A stretch of DNA of 64,000 nucleotides, taken from assembly GCA_963821735.1 (NCBI GenBank), contig CAWGFK010000055.1, forward strand, positions 806,001 to 870,000, written 5' to 3'. The position numbers and the translations under genes were made by a program. The notes below the pieces were generated by a model. That model was not told the origin of the DNA, did no database searches, and worked only from the letters and a program-made list of their open reading frames with translations. Position 1 is the stretch's first letter; the number at the start of each line of letters is the position of its first letter. Below are positions 9,010-17,998 of the stretch, one piece after another. The stretch comes from Laspinema sp963821735. Its GTDB lineage: Bacteria; Cyanobacteriota; Cyanobacteriia; Cyanobacteriales; Laspinemataceae.

Positions 9010-9441
9010 TTAACCCACTTGTAACAGTTCTTCTAACATTAGACTCTCTAACACCGAGTTGCCCACCTGTAACTGAGATTTGGCCGCCTCACTTAACTGT
9101 AACTGCCTGCGGGATTCCTGGTGAAAATCTTGTCCTTCCTCAAATCCACTGGCTTTTAATTTCTGCACCGCCAACGCACAAGCTTCCGCCTTTAAATCCA
9201 ATTCGGGCATCAGCAATAAAGAATTCTGAACTAACCAGCGACAAGCATCGGGGTCAACCTCCGCCAGTTCATAAGTTGCTTCTTTCAAGACTTCTTCGAT
9301 CGCTTGAGGGGTGGGTAACACCTTCAAAAAGTTTTTCACAGCAATCACTAATGCCGGATTCCTCGCCTTGAAAACATCGAGGGCTACTTCTGTATGTAGC
9401 CGTTCCTTGCGGTGACTTTTGACACTTTTTAAAGGAGACAT
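9010..9441 (-). CDS. Hypothetical soluble helical protein
   Basis: A 143-residue, mostly helical protein without a signal peptide or membrane segment. It opens MSPLKSVKSHRKERLHTEVALDVFKARNPALVIAVKNFL and has repeated Leu/Glu-rich segments. The ATG at 9441 follows AGGACGG at good spacing; the longer start at 9489 has no ribosome site. It lies upstream of manC on the same strand but about 100 bp away. I do not recognise a family. Confidence 0.7.
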   Translation of the reverse strand: MSPLKSVKSHRKERLHTEVALDVFKARNPALVIAVKNFLKVLPTPQAIEEVLKEATYELAEVDPDACRWLVQNSLLLMPELDLKAEACALAVQKLKASGFEEGQDFHQESRRQLQLSEAAKSQLQVGNSVLESLMLEELLQVG

Positions 9442-9821
9442 TAATACCGTCCTTTCCTTTGCCCCACATGGGTTAAGGGTTTGTAACATGGCTAATCGGT
9501 AGGTTTTTTATAAATGATCGGTTGATCTAAGTCAATCCTACTCCGGGAGAGAGCGAGGCGGCAGAGGACTGCTCACCTTTCAGGGGGTCTCCCCTGAACA
9601 AGTTTGAACTCCGGGAATGGCCTAAATCTTTAAAATTATGGGCTGCCGTGGAATTGAGTATGAGTTGACCTGTTCTGAAACCGTACAAAAACAAAGTGAA
9701 GTATTTGTGAAGCTCAGGGTTGGGATCAAAATCAGTCAAGGGGTTGGGGATTTATTGCGTTTTGTTAAAACTCCCTAACAATTCACGAGTAATTCACAAT
9801 CTCTACCTAGGCTGTAGGTCG

Positions 9822-9956
9822 ATGACTGAATCAGCTCATTCCCCTGAAAAACCCTGGCTGCCTGAATTCTACAGTAATTTTCCTCGGGACGGGTCGGATT
9901 TAGCTCAATTGATTGTTGGTCTCTGTAAAAAGCATGAACTGGGTGTCATATTATGA
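9822..9956 (+). CDS. Tiny hypothetical protein coupled to a zinc-ribbon gene
   Basis: A 44-residue ORF from ATG 9822 (MTESAHSPEKPWLPEFYSNF...). A longer in-frame start at 9720 would add non-conserved-looking residues. Its stop overlaps the next start as ATGA (9953-9956), a classic translational-coupling arrangement, which is the main support for it being real. Composition suggests a small soluble protein. Family unknown. Confidence 0.55.
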   Translation: MTESAHSPEKPWLPEFYSNFPRDGSDLAQLIVGLCKKHELGVIL

Positions 9957-10276
9957 GTTCTTGTCCTTGCTGCTCTTATCCACTCTTGCGCCATATTCGC
10001 CATAATCAGCTTGCTTGGTTTTGCCAACACTGTTGGCAGTTTATGCCGGATTTTTCTGACCCCATCTGTTCCTCTCAAACTCTGAGTCACTTCCATAATC
10101 AAGTAGACTTAGTGACCACTGAGCCCGGATGGAATCGCGAACCCAATCGCCATCCCCATTTCGTTAATTTATCGGACTCCCTGCGATTTAAGAATGCCAA
10201 GCCCACCTTAGAGAAAACTGAACGTTTGACTTCACCGAAAACTCGACTGTTGGTCGCAACTCGGGAAATTTCATAA
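9953..10276 (+). CDS. Zinc-ribbon-like small protein
   Basis: The 107-residue protein begins with two Cys pairs, CPCC near residues 4-7 and CQHC near 24-27, spaced like a zinc ribbon (SYPLLRHIRHNQLAWFCQHC). The rest is a low-complexity, probably disordered tail. It overlaps the preceding 44-aa gene by 4 bp. Zinc binding and a nucleic-acid or protein-partner role are inference. It faces the kinase/response-regulator operon. Confidence 0.7.
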   Translation: MSSCPCCSYPLLRHIRHNQLAWFCQHCWQFMPDFSDPICSSQTLSHFHNQVDLVTTEPGWNREPNRHPHFVNLSDSLRFKNAKPTLEKTERLTSPKTRLLVATREIS

Positions 10277-10384
10277 ATACCCCCATTGACGGATCCTTAA
10301 GGGTGGCGATCGCTGTCCTGGTAAGGGTCAAACAGATTAAATCAACCTTGCCCTCTACCTGATGTATCGATAAAAAAACAATAT

Positions 10385-10762
10385 TCATTCACTCCAGTGC
10401 AAAATTTTTCGCACATCATGGGCTAAATTTTCCGCCTTAAATGGCTTCAAAATTGCCCCAGCACCTCCTAATGCAATCAGTTCTTTTTGTTCCCGAATTT
10501 GAGCTTTAGCTGTTAACCAAATTGTGGGAATTTGTTCAGTAGAGGCATGGGTTTTTAATTCCCGAAATGTACTGGGTCCATCCATTTCCGGCATCATTAC
10601 ATCCAGTAAGATGGCGTCGGGTTGTTCGGCTTGAGCTAATGCAATCCCTTCCCGACCGGAACTGGCGGTAAAAACCTCCCATCCCGCCACTACTTCCAAG
10701 GAAAATTGAATGATTTCCCGCAAGCCATCTTCATCATCAATGACTAAAATTCGTTTGTTCAT
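10385..10762 (-). CDS. Single-domain response regulator
   Basis: A 125-residue stand-alone receiver domain. It has the acidic pocket IDDED near residues 8-12, phosphoacceptor Asp54 in ILLDVMMPEMDG, the switch Thr in IWLTAKAQ and the invariant Lys in AILKPF. There is no output domain, so it would act through protein contacts. Its start overlaps the end of the kinase gene by 26 bp, showing that the two form an operon and are very probably cognate partners. Confidence 0.93.
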   Translation of the reverse strand: MNKRILVIDDEDGLREIIQFSLEVVAGWEVFTASSGREGIALAQAEQPDAILLDVMMPEMDGPSTFRELKTHASTEQIPTIWLTAKAQIREQKELIALGGAGAILKPFKAENLAHDVRKILHWSE

Positions 10763-11780
10763 AGTTGGCCTCCTCTGGAGAAGTTTGCGGGGTCATTTCA
10801 GGTAAGGTAAAATAAAAGGTACTGCCTTCATTCAGAACGCTTTCTACCCAAATTCTACCGCCATGTTGCTGGATGATACTGCGACAAATTGCTAATCCTA
10901 ATCCGGTGCCTCCTTTTTTACGGGAATCCGAGGCATCTACTTGATGGAATCGTTCAAAAATACTTTCCATTTTATTTTCAGGAATGCCCCGACCTTGATC
11001 TTGAACCGCAAATAAAATCATGGATGGCGAGGGGTCGGCATCCAGTTGTCCTAGAGGGTGATGAGCAAGGGTTCGCCCTTGAACGGAAATCCCAACTGTA
11101 GAAGCTGGGGGGGAAAATTTGATGGCATTGCTTAAGAGATTCGTGAGCACTTGAATGATGCGATCGCCATCAATCCATAATTCCAAACTGGGGTCACATT
11201 CAACCAAAAAATTGACCTCCGCTCGATTTGCCATAACTTGCATGGTTTCGATCGCCTTTTCAATCAAATCCCGGGGAGAATACCGTTCCTTGATTAAGGC
11301 AATTTTGCCTGAAGTTAATCGTTCCAGATCTAGAATATCATTGACCAAGCGCACCAGGCGATCGGCACTTTCGGCAGCGATCGCCATCACCCGTTGCCCC
11401 TTCTCTCCCGTGGGGTCAAGCAACCCGCTAGAAATCAAATTCAAGGCCCCATGAATCGAAGCTAACGGGGTGCGAAGTTCATGACTCACCACCGAAATAA
11501 ACTCATCCTTCATCCGTTCGATCGCATCGCGTTCCGTAATATCCTCCCCAATACTCAGAGTGCCAATTTCCACCCCCCGCAAATCGTGCAACACCGTATT
11601 ATTCCAAGCAATAATTTTCTCCTGTCCAGACTGGGTAACAATCACACTCTGCGGGTGAGAATAAAAATCTGGGGTTCGCAACTCCTCCAAGACTTCCGAA
11701 TGCCTGCGCTGCTGATGGGTGGGAATAAACAACTCAAACCAATCCTTACCCTGAATTTCTGAAAGCGCATATCCCACCAA
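10737..11780 (-). CDS. Hybrid PAS sensor kinase, fragment 4 (last PAS end, HisKA, HATPase)
   Basis: The 347-residue frame carries the end of a PAS domain, then a HisKA dimerisation domain with phospho-acceptor His in MKDEFISVVSHELRTPLASI. A HATPase_c domain follows, with N box NLLSNAIKFSPP, G1 DQGRGIPENKM and G2 KKGGTGLGLAI. This is the catalytic end of a long gene that starts near 15.5 kb. The true reading continues upstream to about 11830, where inserting one base joins it to fragment 3 as GLDRRGAIEYANPFFLELVGY. It is followed by its response regulator with overlap. Confidence 0.9.
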   Translation of the reverse strand: MVGYALSEIQGKDWFELFIPTHQQRRHSEVLEELRTPDFYSHPQSVIVTQSGQEKIIAWNNTVLHDLRGVEIGTLSIGEDITERDAIERMKDEFISVVSHELRTPLASIHGALNLISSGLLDPTGEKGQRVMAIAAESADRLVRLVNDILDLERLTSGKIALIKERYSPRDLIEKAIETMQVMANRAEVNFLVECDPSLELWIDGDRIIQVLTNLLSNAIKFSPPASTVGISVQGRTLAHHPLGQLDADPSPSMILFAVQDQGRGIPENKMESIFERFHQVDASDSRKKGGTGLGLAICRSIIQQHGGRIWVESVLNEGSTFYFTLPEMTPQTSPEEANYEQTNFSH

Positions 11781-12751
11781 CTCCAGGAAAAACGGATTGG
11801 CATATTCAATCGCACCCCGGCGATCAGCCCCACCACCGCTAACTGCACCGTTTCTAACAACCTGCGCCAGCGTCGTTCCGATTCTCGCACTGTGGCTTCG
11901 ATTTCCTTCTGTTTCGTAATATCTCGGGCAATACTAGAAAACATCGTCACCGCCCCATCACCGGATTTATGGGCAATAATCAACTCAGAAAGGGTAATTT
12001 CCACCTCCTCGGGAGTCACCAGGGCGGTTTCCCCAATCCAAGTCCCCTCGGCGATCGCCGAGGGAATTCCCTCATTGTGAATAATGTCATTCGCCCACGC
12101 CGGATGAGACTGGAAAATCTGAAACCTTTCTAACGGACACTCGGGCGGGACCCCGAGAATAGCCCGCGCCGCCTTGTTTAAATAGAAAACCGTCCCATCC
12201 ACACTCGCCGACAGGATAAAATCCGGAGTCGCCTCCAGAATCTCGATTAACTTCGCCCGTTCCGCTTCTGCCCGTTTGCGATCGGTAATATCCCGCAAAC
12301 ACAAGGTAAACACCTGTTCCCCGGCAATTTCCACCTCGGAAATAGAGACTTCCGCCGGAAACTGCGTCCCATCTTGGCGCAACCCAATCACTTCCCCAGA
12401 CTGGTCCATCATCCGGGCGAGAGTGGCGGAACATCCCCCGCCACTCACCGCAGATTCCCCCGTCGGATCTAAGCACAACGGCAATAATTTCTCCAGGGGT
12501 TGCCCCAGCAACTGGCTGGCACTATACCCAAAAATCCGCTCGGCAGCTTGATTAAATAGGGTAATCTGTTGATTACTATCTGTGGAAATAATTGCATCTC
12601 CCGCTAATTCGAGAATCGCCGCAATCCGGCCCGGGACGAGTGCAACTCCTCCCGGGCAAGTTTGCGGGCAGTGATATCTTGAATCTGAGCAATTAAATAA
12701 AGAGGGCGTTCTCGGGAATCCCGGACTAAGGATGCACTTAACTGAACCCAC
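11642..12751 (-). CDS. Hybrid PAS sensor kinase, fragment 3 (PAS-PAS)
   Basis: Only about 12640-11830 reads as protein-like sequence; the first 35 and last 60 residues are out-of-frame extensions. It contains a PAS domain (ILELAGDAIISTDSNQQITL...ERIFGYSASQLLG) with a PAC segment, and a second PAS (LEATPDFILSASVDGTVFYL). Both joins to neighbouring frames are explained by a single missing base: near 12626-12639 (C run) and near 11821-11832. Treat it as part of one kinase gene spanning 10737-15524. Confidence 0.8.
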   Translation of the reverse strand: MGSVKCILSPGFPRTPSLFNCSDSRYHCPQTCPGGVALVPGRIAAILELAGDAIISTDSNQQITLFNQAAERIFGYSASQLLGQPLEKLLPLCLDPTGESAVSGGGCSATLARMMDQSGEVIGLRQDGTQFPAEVSISEVEIAGEQVFTLCLRDITDRKRAEAERAKLIEILEATPDFILSASVDGTVFYLNKAARAILGVPPECPLERFQIFQSHPAWANDIIHNEGIPSAIAEGTWIGETALVTPEEVEITLSELIIAHKSGDGAVTMFSSIARDITKQKEIEATVRESERRWRRLLETVQLAVVGLIAGVRLNMPIRFSWSWWDMRFQKFRVRIGLSCLFPPISSAGIRKSWRSCEPQIFILTRRV

Positions 12752-14889
12752 ACCACCTGTCCTTGTTTGTGGTAGTAGCGCTTCTCCGTCTGATAGGAGG
12801 GAATTTCCCCAGCGAGTAAGTTTTGGAGGGACTGGAGATCTGTCTGTTGATCGTCGGGATGGGTGACATCGTGAAATGTTTTTTCCAGCAATTCCCCTTC
12901 GTCATAGCCGAGAATCTCGCATAAGGCGCGATTGACTTTTAACCACTGACCATCGGGGGCCACCAGTGCCATGCCAATGGTGGCATAGTCAAAGGCATTA
13001 CGGAACCGCGCTTCACTGGAATGTAAGGCGGATAGGGCTTCGGTGCGATCGCTGACATCTAGGACGAGGGACAAGACAGAAATTAACTCGCCGGTTGGGG
13101 CGAACAGGGCAGAATAATACCATTCACAATCAATCACCCGTCCATCTTTGGTGTAGTTGCGATTGCAGCAGACGGTTCGCGGTTGTTGTCCGGAAATCAG
13201 CAGATTTCGACGCAGTGTAACCGCTTCTAGGTCCGCTTCATAAATGAAGGCACAGTCCATATCAGATTTACCAAAGACTTCCTCAGCGTGCCAACCAAAG
13301 ATTTTTTCCGCTTGGGGAGACCAATTTAAAATCCGCCATTCCCGGTTCCATTCGATCACCGCGAGGGGGGTATTTTCCACATGGAACTGCAAGCGCTGAT
13401 AGGCTCGTTGTAAGACTTGTTCAACGCGCTGGCGGTGTTGGAGTTCGTTTTCTAAACGTTCGTTGGCTTTGCGTAATTGTTCCGTGCGCGCTCTAACTTG
13501 GCTTTCTAGGTCCTGTTTGGCTTGTTGTAAGGCTTGTTGTGAGCGTTTGCGTTCGGTGGTGTCTCGGAAAAAAATCGAGAGTCCATCTTTGGCGGGGTAG
13601 ATATAGTTTTCAAACCAGCAATCGTAAGGGGGATAATATTCTTCGAGGTAAATCGAGGTTTGTTGCTCTCGGGCTTGCTGGCAGGCTTGATAAAATTGCG
13701 GTCGGGTGACTTCGGGAAATTGGGTGGACATTTTCTGACATAAGAGGTCTTCCCGGCGTTTTTGCAGGAGTTGGGCGGCTTTTTGGTTGACGTAGGTGTA
13801 TTGTCCCTGGGTATCCAGGGCGATAAAGCCGTCGGTGATGCTTTCGAGGATGTTGGAGATTTGCTCTCCGGCGAGTTGGGCGGCGGTATGGGCGACTCGT
13901 TCGGTGGCGAGGAGTTGTTGGATTTGGAGTTCGGCCCGTTTGCGATCGGTGATATCCATGACGATGCCAAGGATTCCCAGGGGTTTGCCGGTGGGGTCCC
14001 AGAAGGCGTTCCCCCGGGTTTTGAGCCAGTGAATGGAGCGATCGCCCCAGATAACGCGATATTCCAGCTCAAAGGGTTGCCTACTGTTGATGGCTTCTTC
14101 TACGGTTTCATAGACCAGGGTGCGGTCCTGGGGATGGATGCAGGCTTCAAAGGCGGTGTAGCTGTTATCAAAGCTGTCGGGGTCGATGCCAAACAGGTGG
14201 AGGCATTCGAGGGAACAGAGGATGCGGATGCGATCGCCTCCGGTGCTTTCGCCGCAAATTTCCCATTGCCAAGTTCCCATGTTGGACGCTTGCAAGGCGA
14301 GGCGCAATTTTTCTTCACTCCCTCGGCGTGCGGATTCGGCGGCGGCGTGTTCCTGCTGACGGCGCAGGGCGATGATGCCGTAGGCGAGGTCATGGGTGAG
14401 CTGAATGAGTAACTGCACTTCGTCGGGGTCGAAGGCATCCGGTTGGGTGGCCCGGAGATTCAGGGTCCCCAATAGTTGGCCTTCATTGAGCAGGGGCAGG
14501 GCGATCGCTGAAGTATAACTGCCTTCCCAAGGGCTCCGTCGCCCGGTGACATTCTCGGGTTCGGGATAGGGATGTGGACCTCTGCTGAGTCCCCCGGGTT
14601 GCATCAAGGGGACAACGGATGTTAATCCGGATTCGGACCCGATGATTTGGCCGGACTGGACTGATTCGTCTAGGTTCTTTCCCGCTTGCGCCACGGGGAT
14701 GATCCGGTTTCGGTCATCTTCGGCTACATATCCCACCCAGGCGGATTCATAACCCCCGATGGCGGTCATCATTTCGCAGATTTGCTGCAAGACGTCGAGT
14801 TCTTCTTTGCCGTGAATGATGATGTGATTGCCTGCACTTAAAGCACTCAGGGCGCGTTTTTGCTGGCGCAATTGGGTTTCAACGCTCAC
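12604..14889 (-). CDS. Hybrid PAS sensor kinase, fragment 2 (GAF plus four PAS)
   Basis: A 761-residue frame opened by GTG overlapping the TGA of fragment 1. It carries a GAF domain (about 25-175), a PAS fold with PAC (KLRLALQASNMGTWQWE...), a PAS (ILESITDGFIALDTQGQYTYV), a coiled linker (about 450-495), a PAS (VENTPLAVIEWNREWRILNW) and another PAS (FDYATIGMALVAPDGQWLKV). The protein ends abruptly after LAREELHSSRAGLRRFSN, where a one-base change restores reading into fragment 3. Ligands sensed by the PAS and GAF domains cannot be told from sequence. Confidence 0.85.
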   Translation of the reverse strand: MSVETQLRQQKRALSALSAGNHIIIHGKEELDVLQQICEMMTAIGGYESAWVGYVAEDDRNRIIPVAQAGKNLDESVQSGQIIGSESGLTSVVPLMQPGGLSRGPHPYPEPENVTGRRSPWEGSYTSAIALPLLNEGQLLGTLNLRATQPDAFDPDEVQLLIQLTHDLAYGIIALRRQQEHAAAESARRGSEEKLRLALQASNMGTWQWEICGESTGGDRIRILCSLECLHLFGIDPDSFDNSYTAFEACIHPQDRTLVYETVEEAINSRQPFELEYRVIWGDRSIHWLKTRGNAFWDPTGKPLGILGIVMDITDRKRAELQIQQLLATERVAHTAAQLAGEQISNILESITDGFIALDTQGQYTYVNQKAAQLLQKRREDLLCQKMSTQFPEVTRPQFYQACQQAREQQTSIYLEEYYPPYDCWFENYIYPAKDGLSIFFRDTTERKRSQQALQQAKQDLESQVRARTEQLRKANERLENELQHRQRVEQVLQRAYQRLQFHVENTPLAVIEWNREWRILNWSPQAEKIFGWHAEEVFGKSDMDCAFIYEADLEAVTLRRNLLISGQQPRTVCCNRNYTKDGRVIDCEWYYSALFAPTGELISVLSLVLDVSDRTEALSALHSSEARFRNAFDYATIGMALVAPDGQWLKVNRALCEILGYDEGELLEKTFHDVTHPDDQQTDLQSLQNLLAGEIPSYQTEKRYYHKQGQVVWVQLSASLVRDSRERPLYLIAQIQDITARKLAREELHSSRAGLRRFSN

Positions 14890-15524
14890 CCGTTGGTCAA
14901 TATTGACCAGGTGCCTACGGCGCGAATGACTTCTTGGCGATCGCTGTAGAAAAATTTACCTTGGCTTTCGATCCAATGGGTACTGCGATCGGGCCACATC
15001 ACGCGGAATTTCAGGTGGTAATTCCCACAGCCTTGGTGCGCTTTCTCCAGGGTTTCGGTAATTGCACCTCGGTCATCGGGATGAATGCAGGCCAGGAACT
15101 CCGCAAAACTGCCGTTAAAACTGCCGGAATCTCGACCCCATAACAGTTCATAACCCGGGGTTCCAGTGATGCGATCGCGCAGAATATCCCATTCACAAAT
15201 TGCCATTTGCGCCACATCTAACGCCAGCCTTAACCAGTCCTCTGGGTTCCTCAACCCCTCGGGGCGATCGTCAGAAGCTCCTTCATCCGGACTCCGGGGG
15301 AAGGCATCTTCACTTCTACGATGGGATTTTGGACGGTGAATCTCCTGCAATCGGAGTTTTGCCCGGTTCAGTTTTTGGCCCCGTTCTTCAATTTCCCGGA
15401 TTAACTCTTTCCTCGATTGGTTAGCCCAATTTGTATGACTCATCTTTCCATCCATATATTCAGCAACCGACAACTTCCCCCGAATGGGTTCCTCTCTCAC
15501 TCCGTCGCTTGTGAGGCAGGCCAT
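14886..15524 (-). CDS. Hybrid PAS sensor kinase, fragment 1 (N-terminal PAS)
   Basis: A 212-residue frame with an N-terminal basic coiled segment and one PAS domain (LRLALDVAQMAICEWDILRD...CIHPDDRGAITETLEKA). The start is unsure: ATG at 15455 or 15443 (MSHTNWANQSRKELIREIEE) fits better than 15524. The PAS domain loses frame in its last strand: the alternate frame reads LVNIDQRVSVETQLRQQ, and adding one C to the CC at about 14908-14910 (minus ACC-CTG) gives a continuous PAS-GAF protein. It is thus the 5-prime part of the 10737-15524 gene. Confidence 0.82.
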   Translation of the reverse strand: MACLTSDGVREEPIRGKLSVAEYMDGKMSHTNWANQSRKELIREIEERGQKLNRAKLRLQEIHRPKSHRRSEDAFPRSPDEGASDDRPEGLRNPEDWLRLALDVAQMAICEWDILRDRITGTPGYELLWGRDSGSFNGSFAEFLACIHPDDRGAITETLEKAHQGCGNYHLKFRVMWPDRSTHWIESQGKFFYSDRQEVIRAVGTWSILTNG

Positions 15525-16269
15525 ATCGATATTTTTCGTTCCGTTCTCCTGCGCTGTCGGGTGTCCCCAGCACTCAGGGTCTCTCCTGACAAAGAATCGA
15601 GTTCAGGTTGTTCTCGATACTCGGGTTGGTGTTTGGGTCAAACTTGCGAGAGGTTCCCCTCCGTCATTAAATCCATTATTAGCCAATTTCGCCTCTTCCT
15701 GAAGAAGTGCGAATCCGTTAGGCCCTGGGTTGATATCCTCTGTGCTTTGTTTGGACCCCAAACAAAGGGTTTGGACCTTTTGCTACATCCCGTCCGTTGG
15801 CTAAGTCCAACATCCCTCTCGATCAATTCCCCCGCCCCCTTAAACTATCAATTGAGGCGAATCTTTGTAACCGTTGAATGGGATTGGCTTCGGCAAATAA
15901 TTCTCAATCATTCGGAACATAAAACGAAGAATTTGTCCGTTTAAATGGGCTGACATGGCAAAAATTAACCCATCTTTACATATTAGTTACCAGGTTTGGG
16001 CAAGATTAGTGATCAAACAGCATTTTTTTAGGTCATAACCCCAGGATTTTGCTGCTAATCTCTTGGGGGTGATGGAGTCTTGTATCTCAGGAAAAACTCC
16101 CCTATTTGCCTAATTTAAAACAGGTTAACTTAAATTTTGAGGGTCTTTAAATTATACCATTAATTCCCCCTTAAAAATATAATTAACAAAAATTTACAGA
16201 ACCCGATAGAGAATTCCCGATTTCCCATAAGGATTCCCCGATTATCCTGCGGTCCTGACTCCCAATCAT
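15525..16269. other. Long intergenic stretch with no recognisable gene
   Basis: About 750 bp between the divergent kinase and LCP genes. Open frames here have implausible composition (Ser/Cys/Arg-rich) and no family resemblance. The second half is AT-rich. It probably contains the kinase promoter and, given the plus-strand terminator just after it, possibly a short untranslated transcript. Confidence 0.5.
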
Positions 16270-16318
16270 CCCCTTATTCCCTGGTATTTCGCCAGGGAAT
16301 AAGGGGAGGGTCTTTTTT
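16270..16318 (+). terminator. Strong intrinsic terminator without an upstream plus-strand gene
   Basis: A perfect 15-bp stem, CCCCTTATTCCCTGG with CCAGGGAATAAGGGG around the loop TATTTCG, is followed after GAGGG by TCTTTTTT. The T tract makes it a plus-strand terminator. The nearest upstream gene is on the minus strand and divergent, so it must end a non-coding transcript or act as an attenuator before the LCP gene. Confidence 0.75.
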
Positions 16319-16376
16319 CCAGTTCCTGTCTGGGAAATTGCGGAATGTTCCCGATTCAGCCCCTTAAAACGCGCTC

Positions 16377-16382
16377 TATAAT
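16377..16382 (+). promoter_or_regulatory. Candidate -10 box for the LCP gene
   Basis: A perfect TATAAT lies 43 bp before the GTG start, embedded in the short palindrome CGCTCTATAATAGAGCG. No good -35 hexamer is visible at 17 bp, so the assignment is tentative; the palindrome could instead be an operator. Confidence 0.4.
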
Positions 16383-16424
16383 AGAGCGAAAGCCTTTCCC
16401 TTGTAAAACCCTCCTTAAAACCCT

Positions 16425-17843
16425 GTGTTAGAAATCATAGAACTCTATAAAAATTTACCCATTCCTCCGCAAAAGCCGAACAAAAAATCACCCCCACCAA
16501 AACGCAATCGTCCCCATCGCACCTCCAAAATTTCGATTCCTCCGCTGCCCTTAACCCTGCGACTGGCACAGTTGCTATGCGGTAGCTTCATGCTACTGTT
16601 GATAGGGACTCTCTCCCTCACCCTCGGGGCGATCGTCGCGGTATTCGATGCCAAAGTGACAGATCCAGTCCCAGACGGGGGACAACCTTTGGTACGAACC
16701 CATTCCCCCTTGCCTTCCCCTCGATTATCTCGAACGCTTAACCTGTTGGTTTTGGGAATTGAAGGGGGTCTGTCTTTGACAACGGACACTTCATCTAGTT
16801 TACCGAAACCCGCTGAAACCTTATGGTTAATGCGGTTCGATCCGGTTCAAAACGCCGTGAGTGTGTTGTTGATTCCTCCTCAAACTCGGGTGGAAATCCC
16901 CGATCGCGGACGCAATCCAGTCGCCAGTGCTCACAGCATCGGTGGGGTTACCCTCACCTCCCGAGTCCTCAGTCAAACCCTCAACGCGATCCCCATTGAC
17001 CGTTATATTCGCACTGATGCTGCTACGTTTCGCAGCTTCATCGACTTGCTGGGTGGGGTAGAATTATTCGTGCCTGAGTCTCTCTCCTATCAGGATTCCA
17101 CCCAAGGGATTGCTATTAACTTACAACCGGGATGGCAAATCCTCAAAGGGGAAGAAACCCTCGGTTTTGCTCGCTTTCAGAAAAACGAAGGCGATCGCAG
17201 TGGCATCCACCGACAGCAAATGATTCTGCAATCTGTCGGCGATCGCCTCGCCAGTCCCACCCTCTCCCCCGAATTACCGCGCATCGTGCAACTGATGCAT
17301 GAATATATCGATACCAATCTGACCCTCGAAGAACTCTTCGGGTTAGTGACCCTCCTCCAACAGCGATCGCCCGATGGGTTGAAAATGGTCCTCCTCCCGG
17401 GAGAATTTACCACAACGCGATCGGTCCCCACTCCCTATTGGAATATCGATACCACCGGACGCGATCGGGTCCTATCCCACTATTTTGACCAGGAACTCAA
17501 TCCCGGAACCCGACGCGATCGCGCTACCACACCTAAATCTCCCAAAACCCTAAAAATTGCCCTACAAAATGCTTCGGGCAATCCCTTAATTCTGGGTCAA
17601 ATCTTGGCCGAATTAAAATCCCGAGGATATCGCAATGTTTATCCCATTTCTGACTGGCCCGACCCCCAACGTCACACCCAAATTATCATCCAAACCGGAG
17701 ATATCCCTGCCGCCACTACGCTACAAACTCTGTTGCCAACTGCCCAGCTTCAATCCAGTTCCCTCGGTGATTTAGAGTCAGAAATCACCCTCAGAATTGG
17801 AGAAGATGCCCTTCAGCTTAAGGATTCATATTGGTCAAAATAA
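16425..17843 (+). CDS. LytR-CpsA-Psr (LCP) family cell-wall glycopolymer ligase
   Basis: The 472-residue protein has a basic, Pro-rich cytoplasmic head, one membrane helix (about residues 45-72), an extracytoplasmic LCP domain (about 100-305) and a LytR_C domain (about 375-470, KIALQNASGNPLILGQIL). LCP hallmarks are LNLLVLGIEGG, LMRFDPVQNAVSVLLIP, the RSGIHRQQMILQ arginines and the GWQILKGEETLGFARFQ segment. The family transfers lipid-linked glycopolymers onto the wall. The start is GTG. It stands as a single-gene unit after a strong terminator. Confidence 0.9.
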   Translation: MLEIIELYKNLPIPPQKPNKKSPPPKRNRPHRTSKISIPPLPLTLRLAQLLCGSFMLLLIGTLSLTLGAIVAVFDAKVTDPVPDGGQPLVRTHSPLPSPRLSRTLNLLVLGIEGGLSLTTDTSSSLPKPAETLWLMRFDPVQNAVSVLLIPPQTRVEIPDRGRNPVASAHSIGGVTLTSRVLSQTLNAIPIDRYIRTDAATFRSFIDLLGGVELFVPESLSYQDSTQGIAINLQPGWQILKGEETLGFARFQKNEGDRSGIHRQQMILQSVGDRLASPTLSPELPRIVQLMHEYIDTNLTLEELFGLVTLLQQRSPDGLKMVLLPGEFTTTRSVPTPYWNIDTTGRDRVLSHYFDQELNPGTRRDRATTPKSPKTLKIALQNASGNPLILGQILAELKSRGYRNVYPISDWPDPQRHTQIIIQTGDIPAATTLQTLLPTAQLQSSSLGDLESEITLRIGEDALQLKDSYWSK

Positions 17844-17878
17844 AGTTAAACTCAGGGAGTTAGAAACGTCAATACACC

Positions 17879-17998
17879 ATGTTAAAACGCATCTTGATCC
17901 TGACAATGGCCGTAGTTCTAGCCTGCCTCTGGATTCTCCTCACCGCAAAAGAAGCGATCGGTCTCACGTTCTTAATAACGACTCCGCTCATTTCTTAA
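17879..17998 (+). CDS. Possible 39-aa membrane peptide
   Basis: ATG-started frame MLKRILILTMAVVLACLWIL... with a single hydrophobic helix and a short polar tail, starting 35 bp after the LCP stop. The ribosome site is weak (GGGAG about 20 nt upstream) and the end merges with a degenerate TTTGTAGTAACGA repeat. It could be a lipoprotein-like or random hydrophobic ORF, so confidence is low. Confidence 0.22.
   Translation: MLKRILILTMAVVLACLWILLTAKEAIGLTFLITTPLIS

Noticed and set aside
9527..9739. 70-aa minus-strand ORF in the gap before the small coupled genes
   Set aside because: No conserved-looking segments and poor start context; treated as non-coding.
13762..14412. 216-aa plus-strand ORF inside the kinase gene
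   Set aside because: It is antisense to a well-conserved PAS/GAF frame and has Gly/Phe-rich mirror composition, so it is a shadow of the kinase.
15417..15944. 175-aa plus-strand ORF upstream of the kinase
   Set aside because: Random-looking composition (Cys/Ser/Arg), overlaps the kinase start in antisense and has no ribosome site.
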